Below are positions 11,614 to 21,400 of a stretch of DNA of 64,000 bases, one piece after another. The notes under the pieces were generated by a model that was not told the DNA's origin, made no database searches, and worked only from the letters and a program-made list of their open reading frames with translations. Made by a program: the position numbers and the translations under genes. Source of the DNA: Rachicladosporium sp. CCFEE 5018 (lineage: Eukaryota > Ascomycota > Dothideomycetes > Cladosporiales > Cladosporiaceae); the NCBI GenBank assembly GCA_002077045.2, contig KZ111142.1:468531-532530 (forward strand). Reading direction: 5' to 3'. The number at the start of each line of letters is the position of its first letter. Within the stretch, counting starts at the first letter, position 1.

Positions 11614-12266
11614 TCACAGCTTTGCTGTTTTGTTCAGAGGTGTATCGTCGTCGGCCTTGCTGCTCGACGTTACATTCGGGTCTTGCTCACTACCCTTGAG
11701 CAGCGGTCTGATGCCGTTCCGAATACTCCTCGGCACACCCTCACCCTCTACTTTATTCGTACTCCGATTCACCCATATCTGCACGAATCTAGCATACCCA
11801 CAGCATCAGCACTAGACATCGTCAGCAAGAACAAGCAGTCAACTCACCCCCCAACCACCTTCACCTCCCCCCCTCCCTGCCAAAACGCAACTTCATACAT
11901 TACGCTCCCCCTCCCCACCTTCACGACCCGTAATCCCACATCCAGAACGCCGGGATACTGACAGCTGCCGAAGTAATCACAGTAGGTATTCGCTACTAGG
12001 CCCACAAAGGGTGAGGATTGGGGAGAGTAGGGGTGGGGAAGTTGGGTGATCAGGAAGCTGTTGATGATGCTGTCGATGAGGACGCCGTAGATGGGGTTGT
12101 TGAGGTGGGAGAATTGGTCGTTGTCGGCCCTGATCGAATATTAGCGTGAAGAATGGAGGTTGTGAGAAGTGATGAGGTTGTACCAGCGGGTCCGGTATTC
12201 TTCGTGGTAGGGGTAGTCGGAGGGCTTTCGTTGGCGCTTTGAGGACAGGTCGAGGGCTAGCGCCAT
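11614..12266 (-). CDS. HotDog-fold acyl-CoA thioesterase (4HBT family)
   Basis: Three exons, 12266-12184, 12129-11848 and 11788-11614, with introns of 54 and 59 bases, join to a 179-residue protein. The single frames are too short to show this; splicing restores YRTRWADNDQFSHLNN, the 4HBT signature with the catalytic-type Asp and the following NNPIYG turn. Later come NTYCDYFGSCQYPG, VVKVGRGSVMYEV and FVQIWVNRSTNK, which match the strands of the single HotDog domain. Such proteins hydrolyse acyl-CoA or related thioesters; the substrate is not readable from sequence. It shares a 566-base divergent promoter region with the FMO gene and is tail-to-tail with DPH1. No targeting signal is obvious. 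Confidence 0.85.
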
Positions 12267-12832
12267 CGTGACAGACACCAATATGGCTCTGCGAATCGAT
12301 CACAACTCCTACGGTGCTAAGCCGTAGACTTAGTTTATAGGAAAGACAGGGTACAACAACATTGATGTTGCTCATCGATGGACGCCCGGGTACCGAGGTC
12401 AATTGTACGACAGCAACCTCGTTTCCATTCTGACTTTTACAACGATAAACTCCTCTGCAGGCCTCACAGAACGTGATGAGCTGTAGATCGTGATCGGATT
12501 GGGGAATGTGGAATCGTCCTCGAAATCTCACGTCAGCTTTCGACATTGTCCAGATGGTGGTGAGATCTTCTAGCTGACAAACATTTCCCATTCTGCTTGC
12601 TTGCTCCTCTACATGTACTCACTACGAACCCATCGAGTCACATTTTCTACATGTATGATATTTCACCTCACAGATACAGGAAATTACTGGGATCAGGAGT
12701 CGATTGCTACTCACCAGTGCCACAGCGAATTGTTCTCTGTGTTGTCCTAAGCGATCTGAAGCTTGAGGGAGAGAAGTTATCTGCTCTCCAGCACACCATC
12801 CACCTTGCTGAGCGCACTTGCGGACCTGTAGT
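12267..12832. other. Divergent intergenic region between thioesterase and FMO
   Basis: A 566-base region separates two start codons facing away from each other. No RNA gene or open frame with domain features was found. It is likely to hold both promoters, so the two genes could share control elements; no specific binding site is claimed. Confidence 0.55.
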
Positions 12833-15070
12833 ATGGGCGACGCACCCCCATCATCAGACATGCGCTCCATCTGCATCATCGGCGCCGGACCCGCCGGTTT
12901 GGTCGCTGCGAAGACTTTCCTTCAGACTGGCCAATGTCGAGTCACTGTCTATGAGAAATCGCATCGCCTCGGCGGGATCTGGGCACTCGATGAAGACGCT
13001 ACGGGCGGCTTCCTGCACCCACGGACGCCTACCAATCTTTCGAGATTCTCCGTGGGGTTCTCTGACCTAGCATGGAGCTCAGTGGACATTGATAGCCATG
13101 CGAAGGGTAAGCTGCCGATGTTCCCGAAGGCATGGCAAGTGGGGAAGTATCTCGAGGAGTACCGACGACGATATCTTCCCGAAGAGGTGATCAAGTATGG
13201 CATGCGTGTCAGCAAAGCGGAGAAGTGTAAGCAGCTGGCAATCGGAAGTAAGGAATTCTGGCGCGTCACGGCAATTGATGTAGATGGGCGAGAGGAGCGT
13301 GCTGATTTTGACCTCCTGGTTGTCGCTACGGGCTTCTTTGCAAAGCCACGGCCTTTACAGCATTCAGTGGACGTACAGGGACAGATTGACTCGTTAAGCA
13401 TGTTGCACAGCTCGCAGTACAGAAGTCTACAGGACCTGCTACCGCCTTCATCGCAGAGCTTGGCTGGCAAGAAGATCCTGCTTGTTGGAGGAGGCAACTC
13501 GGCTGGCGAAGCTGCAGCAACGATCGCATCACATTTGTCCAACGCTCAATGGTCGAATGACACGACGCAACAGAAAGCCTTCGAAGGCTGTAGAATCATC
13601 CACATTACGCCGCGCCCGATATACGCCCTTCCGCCCTTCACTCCTGCCAACGAAAACTCCACAGTGTTCATGCCACTTGACTTCAACTTCTATGACCTCT
13701 CGAGACGACTCCCGGGGCCGATTACGGGCAACGCTGGCAGAGTACCCGAAACTGTGAAGGAGATGCTGCATGGTGTACTAAGAAAGACTGTAGGCGGCGA
13801 CCAGTCCGACCTTGGATCGGATGCACTCGTAGCATCAGAGGGCGCAGAGCGAGGCACTGTGCAAGTCGCTCTCGCTGAGACTTACGCGGAGTTCGTTCGC
13901 TCTGGGTTAACAGAAGTACGTGCTGGACGTGTTGCTTCGATATCCGAGAGAGACGGACGTGTTGTTGCCACAATGTCTCACGGAGGCACCAGTAATGAGA
14001 TCGAAGGCATTGGCGCTGTCGTCTATGCCACTGGCTACAGTCCCTCACCTGCACTAGACATGCTCCATCCGCAAGTTAAGGACGCCCTGCATTTCGATGA
14101 GAGTAGTATGCGTCTACCACTCATCCTGGAGCAGTGGCAGACCATGAGCAAAGCGGAACCGAATTTAGCTTTCATAGGCTTCTACGAAGGCCCGTATTGG
14201 GGCGTTATGGAGATGCAGGCCAGGCTCGTAGCTCAGCACTGGCTGAACGATCAGGAGGTCCTCACTAAGCCATATGAAGAAGCGGTAGCGATGCTAGATC
14301 TACGCAAAGCAATGCAAGACCGCGCACTCGATGTGCCCCAGTGCTGGTTTGGTGACTATGCTGGGTACATGGAAGAGATTGCTTCCGTGCTAGAGCTGCA
14401 GCGCAACGACGGCAACTTCCAGGAGCGCTCTGGTGCAGTCTCAGCAGCACGGTATCTCGCTGATAGCGACGATCGAAAAGAAGCCGATGCCACGATGCAC
14501 GACTTGTACGACACTTGGCAATCCTGTACGGAGACTGGCAAGTACACTGCACGAGCTGCCTTTCGTGCTCTGCAGGGTAATTGGAACGTTCATCGCCGCA
14601 TTACGAGCCACAATACTACCTACCCTTCCGGCGTCCTGACTGGCACCGCCAGCTTCCAGTTTCGCTCTCCAACAGACGCAGCTTATGATCTCGAGTACCT
14701 CTACATCGAATCCGGCACATTCACGCTTGCTAATGGCGCGACGATGAACGCCTCCCGACGTTACGTCTACCGGTACTCCGAACCTCAAGATCAATTAAGT
14801 GTATGGTTCGTGAAGCCAGCTAGTGATCTGGAAGTGGACTACCTTTTCCATGATCTCGCGTTTGCGTCGCCAGCCGACGCTGAGGAAGCTGGACGTCATA
14901 TCGCGAAGGCTGATCATCTCTGCGTCAAGGATATGTATTGGACGGAGTACCGACTGCCTATTCAGGGCATCGCATTGAGAAGCTTCCAGGTCGAGCACAA
15001 GGTGAAAGGCCCGGATAAGGATTATGTCAGCTTTACTGGGTACAGGAGGCCGGAAAAGTCGTCTGGATGA
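12833..15070 (+). CDS. FAD-dependent monooxygenase fused to DUF6314 domain
   Basis: The first ATG of the frame is at 12833, giving 745 residues without introns. The N-terminus has the FAD Rossmann motif IIGAGPAGLVAA, then EKSHRLGGIW. A second dinucleotide-binding motif, LLVGGGNSAGEAAA, lies near residue 210, and YATGYSPSPALDM follows near residue 400, as in FMO-type enzymes. From about residue 556 the protein changes to a beta-rich module (ALQGNWNVHRRI, then GTASFQFRSP, ASRRYVYRYSEP and KDMYWTEYRLPI), which I recognise as DUF6314. The fusion suggests oxidation plus binding of a small lipophilic molecule, but that is inference. It is divergent from the thioesterase and tail-to-tail (37 bases apart) with a 2-oxoglutarate-type dioxygenase. 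Confidence 0.88.
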   Translation: MGDAPPSSDMRSICIIGAGPAGLVAAKTFLQTGQCRVTVYEKSHRLGGIWALDEDATGGFLHPRTPTNLSRFSVGFSDLAWSSVDIDSHAKGKLPMFPKAWQVGKYLEEYRRRYLPEEVIKYGMRVSKAEKCKQLAIGSKEFWRVTAIDVDGREERADFDLLVVATGFFAKPRPLQHSVDVQGQIDSLSMLHSSQYRSLQDLLPPSSQSLAGKKILLVGGGNSAGEAAATIASHLSNAQWSNDTTQQKAFEGCRIIHITPRPIYALPPFTPANENSTVFMPLDFNFYDLSRRLPGPITGNAGRVPETVKEMLHGVLRKTVGGDQSDLGSDALVASEGAERGTVQVALAETYAEFVRSGLTEVRAGRVASISERDGRVVATMSHGGTSNEIEGIGAVVYATGYSPSPALDMLHPQVKDALHFDESSMRLPLILEQWQTMSKAEPNLAFIGFYEGPYWGVMEMQARLVAQHWLNDQEVLTKPYEEAVAMLDLRKAMQDRALDVPQCWFGDYAGYMEEIASVLELQRNDGNFQERSGAVSAARYLADSDDRKEADATMHDLYDTWQSCTETGKYTARAAFRALQGNWNVHRRITSHNTTYPSGVLTGTASFQFRSPTDAAYDLEYLYIESGTFTLANGATMNASRRYVYRYSEPQDQLSVWFVKPASDLEVDYLFHDLAFASPADAEEAGRHIAKADHLCVKDMYWTEYRLPIQGIALRSFQVEHKVKGPDKDYVSFTGYRRPEKSSG

Positions 15071-15107
15071 GTGCATGGGTATAAGTCTTCTATACCACTT
15101 GAAAGAT

Positions 15108-16227
15108 CTATTCCGGCGTCCACCAATTTTGATCTGACGGCACGCCTTTGTCGAACTCATACTTTCCTGTCGCCCGCGCCCGCCGGTCTTCCACGCCCTT
15201 GGGCGTCTGCTTGATGTACATTTCGGGATCCTGGGTCATATTGAGGAAGAATGGCTGGTCCAGATGATCGATCTCGCCATCGACCCACTCGATACCGACC
15301 GTCGAGATACCCCAACTCTCGACCTTGGGTTTGGCTGATAACGGTAGCTTCAACTGCATCGGACACTACCATAATCATCAGCACAACGAACCCCTCGGAA
15401 ATGAGCCGACAACATACCTTATACCAAGCAGCGAAATAATCAATAGCCAACATCACCCTCGCCTTCTCCCCCCGATTCGGCATCCCCGCATGCCACAACC
15501 TCAAATCCCTAAACAGCATACTCCCCTTCCTGACCCTCGGCTGCACCGGCTTGCGAACCTTCGCCTGCTTCTGAATGAACTCCTTCCGGATCCACCCACT
15601 CTCCTTCTGCACCTGCTGCTCATCGCGGCCATACGCATCATGACTCCCACACCAAATCTCCGTCACGCCGTTCTCAGGCCCGGAATCCTGCAGGTACGTG
15701 TTCACGACGATACCAAATGGGATGGGCGGGAAGGCATGATTCACATCGCTGTGCACCGCCTGCCTCCCCGTAGCGCCAGGTAACGCCACATTCGAATTCA
15801 AAAACCTCAACTCCGGCCTCGGCCCAAGCAAATGCTCAATCACGCGCATCATGTGCACATTCGCATAAAACTCCCTTATCAACCACTCCTCACTCAGCGG
15901 CGGCACGACAGAGACATTCTTCGTTGCTTCGCCTTGATTCCATTGCTGGAAGGACTTGCCGATATAGATGTCCGTGTCGGCTACGATGCGGTCGTAGAGT
16001 TTATCTGTCAGGGCGTCTGGGATGGCGTTCTCGAGGACTACGAAGCCGTCGCGGTGGTAGGCGTAGAGGAGTTGTTGCAGGGTTGCGGGGTCGGTGAGGC
16101 CTGAGTCACGTTCGCGGTCGGTGAGGCGGATTGTGATGGGGTTGTCGCCTGTTTGGTCGATGTTGGGGATCAAAGCACCTTCGGAATACTGTGCGGGTGG
16201 CGTGTTGTCGTCCTTCATAGGAGACAT
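15108..16227 (-). CDS. Phytanoyl-CoA dioxygenase (PhyH) family protein
   Basis: Exon 1 is 16227-15418 (270 codons) and exon 2 is 15353-15108, with intron 15417-15354 (64 bases, donor GTATGT, acceptor TGCAG, phase 0), giving 351 residues. The iron-binding triad of the Fe(II)/2-oxoglutarate fold is intact: the HxD motif in AVHSDVNHAF (about H159 and D161) and the distal His in RLWHAGMPNRG (about H246). An Arg about 11 residues later fits the 2-oxoglutarate carboxylate site. GFVVLENAIPDALTD near residue 61 is the usual PhyH entry strand. Fungal members oxidise diverse small molecules, often in secondary metabolism; the substrate here is unknown. It lies tail-to-tail with the FMO-DUF6314 gene, which may mean a joint pathway. 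Confidence 0.9.
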
Positions 16228-16775
16228 GATGGGCCGCGATCGTGGTGGCGGAAATCGGGATGCTGTTCCCTGTCAGAGAGGGAGCCGATGGGTCCAGCGT
16301 CTTCTTAGACTATGAACTCGGCGAACAAGGTAACAGGTCGTGTGCTAGTGTGGCAAAGTGAACTCCGCATATGCAGATCTGCAAGCAACAATGGCCCTTC
16401 CGCCTGATTACAGGCGAGATGAGAAATACCGTCAAATGGCCTACAGGGTCAACTGCATCGCCGAGTAATCCGCGCTTGTTTCTACGTCGCTTCGGAGCAG
16501 AGACGATACAGTGACGATAGTCATGTTTGTCGTTCGCATCCTCTCCACAATTGCAGTGTAGGCGGCTGCAATTAGGCTGATGTCGCTCGAGACTGTAGAG
16601 CTCATGCTTGCGTAACTTCGCGACAACGATAGTCCGATTGATCTCATGTCCGAGGTGCTACACAAACATATATCGAGGGTGTGAGAGATCGCGACTTACA
16701 TTCAGCCCTAGAACAACATATCAATGGAGTGAACTGCTGAGGCTTCAGTTTCTACATACCACCCACCCTCCCTCT
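16228..16775. other. Intergenic, 5' flank of PhyH gene
   Basis: About 550 bases upstream of the PhyH start and downstream of the APP1 stop. Only short overlapping frames occur. No feature is supported beyond the expected promoter. Confidence 0.6.
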
Positions 16776-18349
16776 CTACCCCTTCCCACCCCCCTTTTCT
16801 CTCATCTCCTTTTGTTCCCTCTCCACAACCCTCAGTTCCTCCTCGACAAGCTTCACGCAAATATGCGCCACATCGCTCCCCACACGCCAAGTCCTCAATG
16901 TCACCCCATTCCTATCCATAACACCCTTCGCTCGAGCCCAGCGCTGATTCCACAGAAACTCCTTTTTCCCAACCCCATCAGCTGGACTCCCAGGCAGTCC
17001 GTCATCGCTCATACCGCCGCTCGACAACCGGTTTGATTGTTTATTGCGGATGCTGGCGAAAGATTGCGTGCTTCCCACTCTCCTCGGCGGCGGAGGCGGA
17101 GCCGTAGATTTCCAAGGCTCGATGGGGTGGTGTGTGGATATCGCGCGAGGCGTGTCTACGGAGTTTGAGGTCGGTGCTTTGGCGTGCCAGTGTGGTGCTG
17201 AGGGCATAGAAGGCATGGCGTTGTAGACGTTATTTAGCTTCTCCTTGGCGATGCCGCGGTAGGTGTTTGGTCTTGTTGGGAGGGCGGGGCGGGATTTGGT
17301 GGAGTCTTGGCGTTGGACTTGGGAGAGGGGGGAGGGTTGGGAGGGTTGCGCGAGCGCTTGTATTGCGGGGAGTTGCGGTTTCACGGCGCTAGAGGGCTTC
17401 CGTGGTCGGGGAGGTGGGGTCTTGGATGTCTCTGTTGGGGTGGTCACTTGGCTGTTAGCCGAAGGACTTCGCAAAGTGGACGGCTTGGGTGGAGGTGAGG
17501 GTGTAGACTTTGGCACATCGGCTTGGGCGCCGCTTCTACGCGCAACGAGCGTGCTCTGTGAGGTCGTAGCGTGTAGCTTCGGCTCTGTTGGCGTGACAGC
17601 ATCACTGAAGTCAATCAAGTCTTCCTCGGGTGCGGAAGCTACCGAGTGCCGGAACGAGCCTGTTGCTGTTGCCGCTCGTGCTCCGTTCTGCGGCCGAGAG
17701 TGTCCATTCCCAGCAAAGCGATCATTCGATGGCTTGTCGGGATTGATGTTCCGCCTATCTTGCCGCGACTCCGCCTCCATCTCAGCCAGCGACGCTGCTA
17801 TCGCCGCTTGTAGCTCTGGATCGTCGTCTCGAGTATCGTTCGGCCGTGACAGACGCTTCGACATTGACAGACTATCCGTGCTGTGATTCCGCGAATGTCC
17901 GCCACTCCGCGAACCACTTGCGCCTGCGCCACTGCCTGACTGATCGAAGTAGCCGGTCTTGGTGGTGGTCGTGACATCTCGAATGAAGACACCGATAATT
18001 CGACCTGGATTGTCGATCACCACGTCGGTGTATACCTCGAGGTCAGCTTCCCCACTGTCACCCACGAGGATGAACTTGCGATCTGGAAAGTCGCGCATGA
18101 GCTTGTCCAGCGTCGCCTTCTTGCGCTCAGCAACTGGCTCAAAGATGCCTTGCAGATAGCCACTGTACTGCTTTAAGTGGAATGACCCTCTCGGCAGATC
18201 AGCACTCTTGAAATACGTCGTGAGAACCGGGTACATCTGCCACGGCGAGTTTGATACGTAGTGCATCTTGACGCCCATGTCATGTAGCGTCGTGTACCAC
18301 TCGCGCACACCTTCGATCGTCATATCGCCAAGATCCCTTATGAACGCGT
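16776..18349 (-). CDS. APP1: APP1-like phosphatidate phosphatase, 5' part lost in assembly gap
   Basis: About 523 C-terminal residues are visible; the frame enters from the N run at 18350. The visible part begins with FIRDLGDMTIEGVREWY and contains YVSNSPWQMYPVL and ILVGDSGEADLEVY, hallmarks of the catalytic DUF2183 (APP1) domain. The N-terminal part of that domain, with the DxDxT nucleophile, must lie in the missing sequence. After the domain come a ubiquitin-interacting-type helix (DPELQAAIAASLAEMEAE), then a long Pro/Ser-rich tail with several PPPRP-like stretches, as in actin-patch proteins that bind SH3 domains. Yeast App1 is a Mg2+-dependent phosphatidate phosphatase at cortical actin patches. 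The truncation is caused by the gap and says nothing about function. Confidence 0.87.
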
Positions 18350-18449
18350 NNNNNNNNNNNNNNNNNNNNNNNNNNNNNNNNNNNNNNNNNNNNNNNNNNN
18401 NNNNNNNNNNNNNNNNNNNNNNNNNNNNNNNNNNNNNNNNNNNNNNNNN
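18350..18449. other. Assembly gap (100 N)
   Basis: Exactly 100 undetermined bases. Such a round number is usually a placeholder for a gap of unknown length. The flanking genes, both on the minus strand, lose a HECT domain on one side and the start of a phosphatase on the other, so the real gap must be several kilobases. Confidence 0.97.
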
Positions 18450-21400
18450 GCTGGGCAGCAGGTGCAGCTTGACCACCTTGAGCATGTCTTTGTCGGCGAG
18501 CTTCGGCTTGCTCGCGCTGGCGACGCTCGCGCATCTCAGATGCGAGCAGCTCTTGCTGCAGCTCTGGCGGCAGCGCGTCAAGGAATTCGCGGCTGATCTC
18601 GGTAGGCACGGTACCATTCTGGCGAGCCTCAGCCCGCTGTTGCGCACGCTGATCAGCGAATTGACTGGTAATCACTTCCTCGCGGAATTCCTCCGGCAGC
18701 GCCTCAATGTAATCGCGGTCAATGCCCAGATCGGTGATATCGAGCTGGCGTCCACGAATCGTGATGAATACGCGCTCTGCAGCCGGCGCTGCTGGCTCTG
18801 CGGGAGTTTCAGTAGCGGATGCAGCAGCCTCAACACCTTCCATGGAGATAGGCTCGGCCTCCGTCGGAGTTTCCTCGGGCGCCTGTGCAGCCGCCTCAGC
18901 CTCCTCGCGTGCCTTCGCCGCAGCTTCCTCAGCCTCTCTGGCCTCTCGCGCTTCGCGCTCCTGCTTCTCCTTAGCTTCGCGCTCGGCTTTCTCAGCTGCG
19001 GCCTTGGCTTCCTCCTCCTCGCGCTTCTTCTTCTCGGCCTCCTGCCGCTCAGCTGCCTCCTTGTCGCGGATACGCTTGGCCTCCATTGCAGGCGGTACGA
19101 GCAGACTAAGCAGAGTTGTGATGACGCGAACAGCCTTCTCATGGTGCTTGCCACCGAACAGTATGCGGGACTCTTCAGTCCAGCGCACAGTCGTGAGCAG
19201 AGGTCTGAAGTCCACAGCTCTCGCCTCGTCGGACATGGAGGCAGTACGAGCATCTTCAACGTCATTACGCCAAGGCTGTCGGCGATTGTGGATGTCTAGA
19301 AACTGCGGCATGCCCCTGTTATTGACTGCGAAGATGGCTGGCGGAGGAGCACCGCCCAGTCCCCGGAAGTCCATATCTAGACCATAGCGGTGGAGACCGT
19401 TGTCTACACGATTCAGCCTGGCCACAAGATCCCCGATCATGGCATCACGCCCGCCAACGACTGTTGCAACCGGGAGAGGCATAGGTGGTGGTATTCCAGC
19501 GGGCAGATCAGCTTCTAGACCATGCGTGGTACGATCGCGCTGTAGCAGCGGATTGAGGCCTTCATCGTCGCGACGGCCAGGGTTCGCGCCAAAGCCACCT
19601 TGACCTATGCCGTAGCGATTGGCGAAGTAGGCTGCATCAGGTCCACCCGGTGCTCCTGGAGGTGGGTGCATGAAGTCCATAAAGCCAGGCAGCCCGCCGC
19701 CGCGATGGTGATGATGGCGATGGCCACGAGGCTGTGGAGGCCCAGTGTACTCCCACGCGCCCATCTCGTCAAAGTCGTCGTCCTCGCCTTCAGGCTCGAA
19801 CGCAAGCTCGTCGCCATAGTCCATCTCCTGCTCCTCTTCGTCTTCATCCTCCTCACCAGGCGGCATCTCGTCGTCGAAGTACGCCTCGTCGTCGCCGGTC
19901 ATGTCAACTCGGATTACGCCGTCCTCGTCGGCATTGTCGGAGGTCTCACCACCGTGCGCAAGGACGTGCGCGAGCTCATCGAGTGGCGCCCTCTGACCCG
20001 CCCCCTCTTCATAGCCCTCTCCCTCGTCCTCCCAGCCTTCATCATCGCCGTCTGCCAGACTGCCATTGGCATCGTCGCCGTTGACTTCGTCAAAGTGATT
20101 GCCGTAGCCCTCCGCATCGTCGTCATCCTCGTCTTCGTCCTCGTCATCATCGTCCGAATCGTCGTCCTCGTCATTCTCGTCCAGGATCTCAACCTCCATC
20201 TCGACGTCGCCAGGCATGCCCTCGATGTCCCCCATCTCGTTCATGTGATCATCTTCCTCGTCACTAACGACTTCGCCAGGTGCGCCCGCATGATCGTCTT
20301 CGAAGTCCATCTCGTCTTCCTCGACATCGTACTCTTCGTAGTCCTCGAGATCCATCTCGTCGTCGTCATCTTCATCGTCGCCTTCTGAAGAGCCTTCGTC
20401 GTCATCAGGATTGAGTATGCCCAGCGCTGAGTTACGGAAGAGATCTGGTGTCTGCTCACGCTCTTCATCAGTCTCATCGCCCACTTCAGAAGCCGAAGTC
20501 TCGACCCCGATGTCGTCCTCCTCAGTGCTGTTCCCGGGCGTGGACGAGAGCTCAGCGCGCTGACTCAGATCTACAGCCAAGTCGGTGAGTGTCTTGAGTG
20601 GCACCAAAATATGCTTGACAGCCCGCTTGGCATTCGGGAAGTTGAGGTCGAGCTCAGCAATTGAAGAAGTGAGGGCGGCGATAAGGTTCTTCTCATACAT
20701 GATGCGGCCAAGTTGCTGCTGCGAGCGATCGAAGTTCGCGGCATTAACAGGACTGTTCCGATCAGGCTTCGCATTGAGCATGCGATCGAAGAGGTCTGCC
20801 AATGCCATCAAACGAGAGTATCGGATATCGAGAGCCTCTGAAGACGCTGTGGCTTCCTTGAACGAGCGGAGAGCATGCTCAATGACGAAGCGGCGGACGA
20901 ACGAGATGTCGCTGTCCTCTTCGGTCAGAGAATGACCGACTACCGGTACGCGAGGGCGAGCCTTCTCGACAGTCTGCGTACACAGAGACACCAATGTGGT
21001 TGTCGCCCAGTTCGAGGTAACCATCTTCTTGCGATGCGCAATGTCTTCGCGATGCTCGAGAGTGCCAGCAGGAAGCAAGACGTTCAGTAAGTAGTTCAAA
21101 GTACCAGCTCTTGGCTTCGAAGGCGTCGCAGCCTGCGTCTCTGCCTTGCGCGAGAAGTTGATGAACTCGATTTTCGTGCGAGCGTAGCAGGCTAGGAGTT
21201 CGGAGAGGCACTGTAGGATAAAGCACCTGTAGATGTATATCATATGCTCTTCCGGCTTAAATACTGGCTTCTCTTCCTTCTTCGGCTCACTAGCAGCGCC
21301 ATTAGTAGCAGTGCCATTGGTAGCCGCGGCATCAGGCATGTCGGTGTCTACCAAGTTCGTGGCCGCATTGGCATTACTTGACGAAGGCACCATCTTCAGG

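Noticed and set aside
16776..18647. Single frame running through the N gap that joins APP1 to sequence right of the gap
   Set aside because: The Ns are a placeholder; the part right of the gap is the complement frame of TOM1, so the join is an artefact.
18268..19299. Plus-strand frame of 343 codons across the gap
   Set aside because: Antisense shadow of TOM1 produced by its GC-rich repetitive codons and the run of Ns.
19600..20388. Plus-strand frame of 262 codons rich in Val and Leu
   Set aside because: Antisense to the TOM1 acidic tract; the hydrophobic look comes from GAC/GAG codons read backwards.
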